Assembly (NCBI GenBank): GCA_947175585.1 | Contig: CAMWNL010000115.1 | Span: 1 to 6,239 of the forward strand | DNA: 6,239 nt | Direction of reading: 5' to 3' | Origin: an uncultured Bacteroidales bacterium | Lineage (GTDB): Bacteria; Bacteroidota; Bacteroidia; Bacteroidales; Muribaculaceae | Shown: in pieces, positions 1 through 6,239 of the stretch | Numbering within the stretch: the stretch's first letter is position 1 | Layout of the letters: every line of letters begins with the position of its first letter | Translations under genes and position numbers: made by a program | The notes under the pieces: generated by a model | What the model was told of the DNA's origin: nothing | The model's database searches: none | What the model saw: the letters and a program-made list of their open reading frames with translations, nothing else

Positions 1-3000
1 AATGAGAATTATGCCCCGGGATTAATAGACCGTTTTCATCGCATTGATGATTACAAGCATGATTATGAAGGTCTTGCGTTTATAAATACCAGAGGTATCG
101 TCGATACGCATAATAGTGTGGCAGGATGGGAAGATCTCACTGCTCAGGAACGAAATACCGTAAAAAACGCGACAAAAACTGCTGCGCGACCTGATGGAAT
201 TGACATTCCGTCATTCGAACTCCTTACTCCAGAAACGTCAGAATATAAGCTCAACGAAGGACAGAAGCGTCAGGCGACTCACACTGTCGAGCATATTCTC
301 TACGCTATCCCTGGGGATGCTATTGCGCTTTATCCTTACTATAGTTTGCATAAACAGGGTGAGTATCAGGAGAACTTTTCCCACTGGTATGATTACCGTA
401 CCGGCGGCCGATTGGAGTATACCGCTCCGTGGAGCGAAATAAAATATGATCTGCTCGATTTCATTATCGACCCCTCAAGAATTCAGAAAACCGAAGATTA
501 CGGCTTTTATGGAGGTTCTCCTATGACAGGCAACGGCTCCCGTGAGAGCGGTACGTATGCAACATTCTTTTGTCCGCGAAACCCATATATAGAAGGTGGT
601 AAACAACATAATCTGCCTTTTGAGACTGTCTATGGTGATGAGAGTAGCGATGAATTCATAATATGCGCGGATTACAGTCAGGAATTCGATAGAGACAAAA
701 ATGTTGACGACAAAGCTAACGAATTCTACGAACCGCTCATAGCTTTCCGTCATATCTTCCGTATACGCGACGGCAAGACTTTTGCTGAGGAATTTTCCGG
801 ATCGGCTGAACAGAACCGGGAATATGTGCGCCGTAATCGTAAGTATGCCAGCGCCCGAGCTGGTGCGCCTTTCCAGATACGTCTTGATTCGCCGGTGCCT
901 AAGAAAGAACAAAATAATAATAAAAGCCGAGACAAAGCGCGCTCCACATATTACTATAAGATATCTGACGAGGAGTATAGACGCGTATGCAGTATGAATA
1001 TTCGCGTGCTTGATGCAGCAACCCGTAAGGAGACCCGTGATGTGCGGTTTGAATTTGGAGGAGACTTCGAGGGCGTTGGAGTTAGAAATATCGACGGGGT
1101 GGATTATGTCCTTTGCGGTGGCAATCAGGAGTATTACCGAATGTTGACTTGCCCGGAACCGAAAGAAGGAGAATATATCGTTCAGCTGATCGGTCTGGAT
1201 GTGGATTATAATCCTATTCAGGTTTGTGGCTCTGATGAGGAATTAATTGTGATGGAATATGACATTTCATTCCTTCCTACATCAGCTGCCGCAATGCTAA
1301 CCGAAAGCGAATTATATGCGCAGGACAGCAAATTTAAGAAAATGAGACCCGATGAATTGGAAAAGGCCTATGGCGAACCCAAAGTTTCAATCGACTTCGA
1401 TCAATATATGGGTCTTAATGATCTTGATACAAATCTACGAAACAAAGTTCTTGCGGGCCAGCAGGAGAATGACGGACTTAAACAGCAGTATTTCAAATGG
1501 CCTGTGCCTTGGGAGTCAAGTAACTATGGTTTCGGTTATAACAAGGGTCATGACTATAACATGTATCGCCTTATTACTCACTCTACTTATGCGACATACA
1601 AGTCTGCGGTAGAGAATAAGCATTTGCCTGACTCGCTGGGTCCAATAGGCCTTTACGATCGAAAATTCTACGACAGTTATCGTGCGCGCAAGTCAGATCC
1701 CAATGTGCCGCTTGAGCAGGGTTACTACTATTTTGTGAACGCGTCGGCCGACCCGGGAGTAATGCAGCGTCTTTCTATCAACGATATCTGTCAGGGTGCT
1801 ACAGTACACGTTTCGGCTTGGATGGCCGAGCTGACCACAGGACAATCAGAAGTGGCAAATATCTCTTTCAATTTTGTTGCAGTGCTTAAGGATGATATTA
1901 CAGTCTCTGATAATAGCATGATTCAACCGGGTGACCGTGTCACACTTCACTCTTTTATTTCCGGTTATATTCCTTTCATAACTGCTGATTCCTACGGAAA
2001 ACGCGTTAGTGGGGGTAAGACAAGTGCCGGTAATGAAGGTGACTATCGTGGAGAGTGGCTCTATGTGTACTACTCTTTCGTGCCGCAGTTATCTGAATTC
2101 TCTTCGCAGGGTATTACAGCCGACATGGTGGATCATTACGAACTTGAGCTTGACAATAACTCCAAAAGTTCGGCAGGTGCCGACTATGCCATCGACGACA
2201 TCAGGGTCTATATTGTGAGTCCGACGGTTTATGCAAGTCAGCACGAACCTCTGTGCGATGCGACGTCGACCCCCATAAAAGTAGAGGTTCCGTTCCAGAC
2301 GCTCATTCAATCGGTCGGCTACAAAGAGACAATCGGAGATGACCCTGGAGATAAAGTCGATATGTATTATACATTTATTGATAAGGAAAAATTCGATGCA
2401 ATCTATAGTTCGGATAACGGTGCTGAAGCTTTCGAGAAGTCAGTCGTGAGATTCAATTACGATAGCAAGGACGAGACTGTTATAGACCGGATGTTTGGCA
2501 AGGTATCGTTCACAACCAACTATTATAAACTCGACGAATACAACTACAATAAGGAAAAACCTGTAACGGGCGTAGCCATGCGAGACATTGTGGACGGCGA
2601 GCGTCTGGTGGTCTTTGACAGTCAGCTGACAGATGAAGACATACATCCCGGCATGCAATACTATGTGTTGCTGAAAAATACTTTAGCTCCCGATACCGAT
2701 CCGGATTTGGACACAGCCGAAAAAGTATGGAGTTTTTTCGATATGATGGACAAGTGTGCCAAAAAAGTGGTGCTGACCGTCCAATCATCCAATGTTATCA
2801 AGGTTGACGGCCAGCTCGCTCCCGATAACAATAGCTTCACCGTCTGCGAGAATCAGTCGCCGGTAGTGCAGATCAATATTTCGGGCATGGATGAGAATGA
2901 AGAAACCACGACACTTATCCACAACGCCTATATCGACTGGTTTGACGGTCTTCTCTCGGAGTATATGGATTATAAGGATGAGGATGACAACGATCATACT

Positions 3001-5730
3001 CTCGCTCTGGCTATGGAGACTTTCAGATCAATCGATACTGAAGCTTCTGACCTCAATGAATTCAACGCTAATGGTAGCACGGCTTTTGAAGATTGGATGC
3101 GTGACATTATTCAACGCGCGATCGATGAGAAGAAACTCTTCCTCCGCCAAAGTTCTTATGTGTTCCCTCCGGTATCACTCAAGGATGGCGAGAATGAGAA
3201 GGAGTGTCACGTCGTGGCTATACCTATTCCGTTTGATTATGACAAGGAATATACAGTCTGTCTGAATCCGACCCAGGTTAATATCCGTGTTCAGAACAAG
3301 GCGCCGCTGTTAAGCCACGGTTTGACCGGAATTGAGTATCCTGCCTTGCTGACCGATGTGCCCCTGCGTATCGGCATCGACCAGATTCTCCACGCTTCGG
3401 CCGCTGCGGATGCTTACGGTGATAAAGGTGTGGTGATTCCCATCCGCAATGTCGCCTCTTCAGATGATGTTACACGCGCAATGTCGCTCAAAGGCGAGGG
3501 CACAATCATTCTGGTGCAGACCAATGACCCTGTTTATAAAGATCTCGGCACTATCGATGATAAAGGCTATGAGACAGGATCGCTGCTCGACATCGGCATC
3601 GTGGTGCCCGATAAGTTCAAGGCCGAAATCGATGGAGATGATAACCAATTTGTTGCGGTGTTTGACGACGATTTCACCTTCAGGGAGGGTTATTACTATC
3701 GCATGCGCTTCCACTATCAGGAAGCCGCCGATGCAGACTCTGATCATGAAGTCGTGTGCGACGGTCAGGATGTGTTCACTCTCAAGATTGTGCCTCGCTT
3801 CCTGCGCTGGACCGGCGAGGAGGGTCTGAACTGGAATAATGACGCCAACTGGACGAGAGTCGACTCAAAAGAACTCGCCACTTCCGAAGATCGACGCAAA
3901 GATGAGTACAACCGCTATCTGACCGATGGAGAGAATAACCGTAAGTCGGCTTATGCACCGCTCGAATTTACGTCTGTAATTATCCCGGGTGACCGCGAGG
4001 CCCCGTATCTCTATGCCCCCGAGTTTAGTTCGGTCGGCAAATGGAACGACTGGACTGAAAAGCCCTCTGAAATTGCCGGAAACTATGAAGATAAGGTGGA
4101 AGGCGAGGAACTCGGAAATGCTACTGAAGATATTCAATATGACATGGTGGCCTATCCGCGCGTTGACCGACTAACAGATGACAATAATATATATTGTCGC
4201 CCTTGGTATGTCAACACATGCCGTGACATCCACTTCCGCCCGTCGGCGGCAATCATGAACCAGCAGGAGCTTCATTATGAAAAAGCGTGGGTTGATTTTG
4301 AACTTGACCACTCGCGTTGGTACACTCTTTCGACCCCACTTAAGGAGGTTTATGCCGGTGACTTCTATCTCCCGATCGACAACGCCCGTCAGGAGACCGA
4401 GCTATTCGAGCCGATAGTCTTTGACGACACGCTTGAGAAGAATGACCGCTTCAAGCCTGCCGTCTTCCAGCGTGGTTGGGACAAGGGCATGGCTACGGTC
4501 TATGAGTTAGACGGTGGTAGCCGCGATGTGGCTGTGCGCACAAGCTGGAGCCATGTCTACAATGATGTCAAGGAAATTTATGGCAGCGGCACAGGTTTCT
4601 CGGTTAAGACTGATGTTTCGCGTATGGGCGACGGTAAGCCCGGTGATAAAGTACTCTTCCGTCTGCCTAAAGCCGACGATACATATAAGTATTATTCGTT
4701 AGACGGCAAAACAAACGATGATCATGACGCAACGGTATCTCGCGAAAATACCCATCTGCTGAATGATGCCAAAGGCTCTGTCTCGGCTCGAAGCATGGGT
4801 AGCAGTTCGCTTTTCCTCGTCGGAAATCCGTTTATCACCGACATGGATTTGGCCCGGTTTATCAAGCATAATGTAGTTAAGGGCACAATCAAGCCTAACT
4901 ATTGGATTGTGACTGCCGATGGTCAGGAGACAGGCACTATTACTGATGATGGAGCCGTTGGCACTGCTGCGCCGCGCGTAGCTCCGTTCCAGGGATTCTT
5001 CGTCGAGGCAGTCAATCCGGTCGAAAATCTCACATTGGAATATGACGAGTCTATGATGCTGCGCCGTCATAAGACCGAAGATGAGCCTGTCGGTGTACGC
5101 AGTCACGGTGACCGCATGTCAGCTCTTAAAGTTAATGCAGTGACCTCCGGACGCCGGACTTCGTCTGCTCTTATTCTCGATGCCTCTGACTATGGATCGG
5201 ACGCTTGCGACGTTATGGCGCTTGACAACCGTTCACTCGATGTTGAGTCGGTCGTATATACTGTCAAGTCGGGCCGTGCGCTTGCAATTAACTTTGCTGA
5301 TTCGCTCAACGGCACAGAAATCGGTGTGATCGCTGATGACGACTCGGAGACTACACTTGAGTTTACGGGCACCGAGATGGCCGGTCAGCTCTACCTCTAT
5401 GATCGCGTGGATGAAAGCTACACCCCCCTCAGCGAAGGCATGACATACAATGTCACCGGCGCTGCCGTCGGTCGTCTTTACATCACAGACGGTGCCGACA
5501 TTGACGCGCTCCCGTCAGGCATACAGTTGGTGACCGACGGCAACAGTGTGACCGTCCGTGACGGCGCACAGAGCGGCACAATCTCGGTAGAAGTCTTCGA
5601 TACTCTCGGTCATCAGGTGTTGGCCATGACTGACGGCTCGTCTGAATTGACCTTCACTCTGCCGCGAGGATTTTATATAGTAAAAGTCGCAACCGCAAAA
5701 GAGGACACTATAGCTAAAATTAAAATATGA
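1..5730 (+). CDS. Giant T9SS-secreted cell-surface protein, 5' partial
   Basis: The frame is open from base 1 (it begins NENYAPGLID) to the TGA at 5728-5730, giving 1909 residues with the N-terminus missing. The GTG at 118 lies inside this frame and is followed by no signal peptide, so it is not the start. Residues counted from base 1: about 1-570 are Tyr-, Asp- and Lys-rich with no family I recognise; about 574-740 look like a beta-sandwich domain ending in AIDDIRVYIV; 740-1260 are beta-rich segments with scattered Cys, including VCENQSPVVQINISG; 1268-1285 hold RWTGEEGLNWNNDANWT; about 1440 has WYTLSTPL; 1605-1670 hold LVGNPF and APFQGFFVEA; 1840-1909 form a T9SS type A-like sorting domain. 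Known for such proteins: export by Sec, passage through the T9SS outer-membrane pore, removal of the sorting domain and anchoring or release. No catalytic motif is evident, so an adhesin or structural surface role is inference. GC content rises from 5' to 3'. A DUF1573 gene follows after 7 bases. Confidence 0.9.
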   Translation, partial: NENYAPGLIDRFHRIDDYKHDYEGLAFINTRGIVDTHNSVAGWEDLTAQERNTVKNATKTAARPDGIDIPSFELLTPETSEYKLNEGQKRQATHTVEHILYAIPGDAIALYPYYSLHKQGEYQENFSHWYDYRTGGRLEYTAPWSEIKYDLLDFIIDPSRIQKTEDYGFYGGSPMTGNGSRESGTYATFFCPRNPYIEGGKQHNLPFETVYGDESSDEFIICADYSQEFDRDKNVDDKANEFYEPLIAFRHIFRIRDGKTFAEEFSGSAEQNREYVRRNRKYASARAGAPFQIRLDSPVPKKEQNNNKSRDKARSTYYYKISDEEYRRVCSMNIRVLDAATRKETRDVRFEFGGDFEGVGVRNIDGVDYVLCGGNQEYYRMLTCPEPKEGEYIVQLIGLDVDYNPIQVCGSDEELIVMEYDISFLPTSAAAMLTESELYAQDSKFKKMRPDELEKAYGEPKVSIDFDQYMGLNDLDTNLRNKVLAGQQENDGLKQQYFKWPVPWESSNYGFGYNKGHDYNMYRLITHSTYATYKSAVENKHLPDSLGPIGLYDRKFYDSYRARKSDPNVPLEQGYYYFVNASADPGVMQRLSINDICQGATVHVSAWMAELTTGQSEVANISFNFVAVLKDDITVSDNSMIQPGDRVTLHSFISGYIPFITADSYGKRVSGGKTSAGNEGDYRGEWLYVYYSFVPQLSEFSSQGITADMVDHYELELDNNSKSSAGADYAIDDIRVYIVSPTVYASQHEPLCDATSTPIKVEVPFQTLIQSVGYKETIGDDPGDKVDMYYTFIDKEKFDAIYSSDNGAEAFEKSVVRFNYDSKDETVIDRMFGKVSFTTNYYKLDEYNYNKEKPVTGVAMRDIVDGERLVVFDSQLTDEDIHPGMQYYVLLKNTLAPDTDPDLDTAEKVWSFFDMMDKCAKKVVLTVQSSNVIKVDGQLAPDNNSFTVCENQSPVVQINISGMDENEETTTLIHNAYIDWFDGLLSEYMDYKDEDDNDHTLALAMETFRSIDTEASDLNEFNANGSTAFEDWMRDIIQRAIDEKKLFLRQSSYVFPPVSLKDGENEKECHVVAIPIPFDYDKEYTVCLNPTQVNIRVQNKAPLLSHGLTGIEYPALLTDVPLRIGIDQILHASAAADAYGDKGVVIPIRNVASSDDVTRAMSLKGEGTIILVQTNDPVYKDLGTIDDKGYETGSLLDIGIVVPDKFKAEIDGDDNQFVAVFDDDFTFREGYYYRMRFHYQEAADADSDHEVVCDGQDVFTLKIVPRFLRWTGEEGLNWNNDANWTRVDSKELATSEDRRKDEYNRYLTDGENNRKSAYAPLEFTSVIIPGDREAPYLYAPEFSSVGKWNDWTEKPSEIAGNYEDKVEGEELGNATEDIQYDMVAYPRVDRLTDDNNIYCRPWYVNTCRDIHFRPSAAIMNQQELHYEKAWVDFELDHSRWYTLSTPLKEVYAGDFYLPIDNARQETELFEPIVFDDTLEKNDRFKPAVFQRGWDKGMATVYELDGGSRDVAVRTSWSHVYNDVKEIYGSGTGFSVKTDVSRMGDGKPGDKVLFRLPKADDTYKYYSLDGKTNDDHDATVSRENTHLLNDAKGSVSARSMGSSSLFLVGNPFITDMDLARFIKHNVVKGTIKPNYWIVTADGQETGTITDDGAVGTAAPRVAPFQGFFVEAVNPVENLTLEYDESMMLRRHKTEDEPVGVRSHGDRMSALKVNAVTSGRRTSSALILDASDYGSDACDVMALDNRSLDVESVVYTVKSGRALAINFADSLNGTEIGVIADDDSETTLEFTGTEMAGQLYLYDRVDESYTPLSEGMTYNVTGAAVGRLYITDGADIDALPSGIQLVTDGNSVTVRDGAQSGTISVEVFDTLGHQVLAMTDGSSELTFTLPRGFYIVKVATAKEDTIAKIKI
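1720..2220 (+). other. Probable jelly-roll-like (beta-sandwich) domain within the giant protein
   Basis: Residues about 574-740 of the partial protein run from GYYYFVNASADPGVMQRL through an ICQGATVHVSAWMAEL segment, FNFVAVL, a GEWLYVYYSFVP strand and DHYELELDNN, and end with YAIDDIRVYIVSP. This order (a 'state' strand with Asp-Pro-Gly, a 'Cys-x-Gly-x-x-Val-x-Val-Ser-Ala-Trp' strand, a 'W-x-x-x-Y-Y-S-F' strand and a closing 'A-I-D-D-I-x-V' strand) resembles carbohydrate-binding-module-like or MAM-like beta-sandwich domains in large Bacteroidota surface proteins. The assignment rests on pattern resemblance only; the ligand cannot be told, and the borders are approximate. Confidence 0.5.
5518..5727 (+). 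other. T9SS type A-like C-terminal sorting domain
   Basis: The last 70 or so residues contain GIQLVTDGNSVTVR, then ISVEVFDTLGHQVL, a TFTLPRGFYIVKV strand, and the basic end DTIAKIKI. The 'V-x-V-x-D-x-x-G-x-x-V' strand, the 'L-P-x-G-x-Y/F-I-V-K-V' strand and the short lysine-containing final strand are the usual landmarks of this beta-sandwich domain, which directs Sec-exported proteins to the type IX pore of Bacteroidota. It sits exactly at the C-terminus, as required. The preceding ALPSG and GRLYITDG segments also fit the linker usually seen before it. Confidence 0.85.
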
Positions 5731-5737
5731 TTAAACG

Positions 5738-6163
5738 ATGAATATTACTCTCCGGTCATTATTTATAGCAGTCTGCGCTGTCACCGTCAACATGGCGGTC
5801 ACAGCGCAGACTGATTCTATTGCAAAGTCAGAACCACGGCCTCACATCGAGCTGGACTCGTTGGCCATTGACTTGGGCTCAATTCCGGCCGACACAATTG
5901 TCGAAGCCGTGATGCGCTTCCGCAATACAGGCGCAGCACCTCTCGTCATTGAGCGTGTTTTTGCGGAGTGTGGCTGCACGTCGCCCGGCTTCACCCGAGA
6001 CTCCATACCGCCCCACGCCGAAGGCGAAATCAAAGTAAAGTTTAATTCGAAAGGTCGTGCGCCCGGCACATTCCGAAAGGCGTTACGTATCCGCAGCAAC
6101 GCCGACAACCGCCGCGAAGTATTCTACATAACCGGAAAAATAAAAAGCCCCTACCGCCAATGG
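5738..6163 (+). CDS. DUF1573 domain exported protein, 3' end obscured
   Basis: The ATG at 5738 starts a frame whose first 23 residues are a signal peptide: short polar n-region with Arg6, hydrophobic core LFIAVCAVTV, and a Val-Thr-Ala/Gln cleavage site after residue 23. The mature part matches DUF1573: HIELDSLAIDLGSIPADT, a strand VMRFRNTGAAPLVI, the signature ECGCTSP (Cys78, Cys80), IPPHAEGEIKVKF, and LRIRSNADN followed by YITGKI at about 130-135. The domain is essentially complete by residue 135. Single-domain members of this family are small, so the stop is probably near, but bases after about 6163 are an unreliable G tract in which no stop can occur. Its biochemical role is unknown; periplasmic location is inferred. 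The 7-base gap to the upstream stop suggests co-transcription. No Shine-Dalgarno motif is seen; the region before the ATG is A-rich, as is usual in Bacteroidota. The alternative in-frame ATG at 5792 would remove the signal peptide. Confidence 0.85.
5769..5813. repeat. Near-perfect inverted repeat (hairpin) in signal-peptide codons
   Basis: Left arm 5769-5786 (CAGTCTGCGCTGTCACCG) pairs with right arm 5796-5813 (CGGTCACAGCGCAGACTG). Seventeen of 18 positions are complementary, with one C-C mismatch (5782 and 5800), and the loop is the nine bases 5787-5795. It starts 31 bases after the ATG of the DUF1573 gene and covers residues 11-26. In RNA it would be a very stable, GC-rich stem near the translation start. 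No T-run follows, so it is not a typical intrinsic terminator. Function unknown. Confidence 0.85.

Positions 6164-6239
<76 letters not shown>

Noticed and set aside
2968..2994. Peptide DYKDEDDND resembling the FLAG epitope tag
   Set aside because: It differs from the tag (DYKDDDDK) at two positions and lies inside an acidic, continuous protein region without vector or linker sequence; a chance acidic stretch.
4699..5106. Minus-strand 135-codon open frame, one of the longest alternatives
   Set aside because: It is opposite the conserved GNPF...GFF region of the giant protein and its translation has no recognisable domain or start context.
5727..5741. ATG at 5727 overlapping the stop of the giant gene as a start for the next gene
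   Set aside because: It reads only four codons (M-I-K-R) before a TGA; the ATG at 5738 in another frame gives the signal peptide and DUF1573 domain.
5765..5776. Cys13 in the DUF1573 signal peptide as a lipobox
   Set aside because: The residue before it is Val rather than Gly, Ala or Ser, and it lies in the middle of the hydrophobic core; the Val-Thr-Ala site after residue 23 fits signal peptidase I better.
5769..5830. Hairpin as an intrinsic terminator of the giant gene
   Set aside because: It begins 31 bases inside the next coding region and is followed by ATTCTATTGC rather than a T-run.
5842..6108. Minus-strand 88-codon open frame
   Set aside because: It lies wholly inside the DUF1573 gene on the other strand, and the plus-strand product has a recognisable domain; it is a shadow.

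Overview
The window looks like the 3' end of a contig from a member of the Bacteroidota, most likely the order Bacteroidales, possibly a gut Muribaculaceae or Prevotella-like lineage. The order is supported by a giant secreted protein with a type IX secretion (T9SS) type A-like C-terminal sorting domain, by a DUF1573-type exported protein directly behind it, by the WTG...NW and GNPF...GFF sequence signatures near the end of the giant protein, and by AT-rich translation starts without a clear Shine-Dalgarno sequence. The family-level guess is inference only.

Layout: bases 1-5730 are one uninterrupted plus-strand reading frame of at least 1909 residues. It is already open at base 1, so the true start and signal peptide lie outside the window; the GTG at 118 is only an internal valine codon. 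In order, the product has an unrecognised, Tyr- and charge-rich N-terminal half, a probable beta-sandwich (jelly-roll-like) domain at about residues 574-740, a long middle of beta-rich segments without a family I can name, a WTG/NW module from about residue 1268, a GNPF...GFF module at about 1600-1670, and the sorting domain at about 1840-1909. Seven bases after its stop, a second gene (5738 onward) encodes a protein with a signal peptide and a DUF1573 domain; the spacing suggests one transcript. Both products would pass through the Sec system, the first continuing to the cell surface by T9SS and the second probably staying in the periplasm.

The last 76 bases (6164-6239) contain only G and T, 66 of them G, including a run of 30 G. 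This is best read as a sequencing or assembly artefact at a contig end, and it hides the true 3' end of the DUF1573 gene.

The most unusual DNA-level structure is a near-perfect inverted repeat (17 of 18 pairs, 9-base loop) at 5769-5813, inside the signal-peptide codons of the second gene. No RNA gene, mobile element, CRISPR array or convincing promoter is visible. I see no strong case for a new defence or metabolic system; the main unknowns are the uncharacterised head of the giant surface protein, its link with the DUF1573 gene, and the hairpin.
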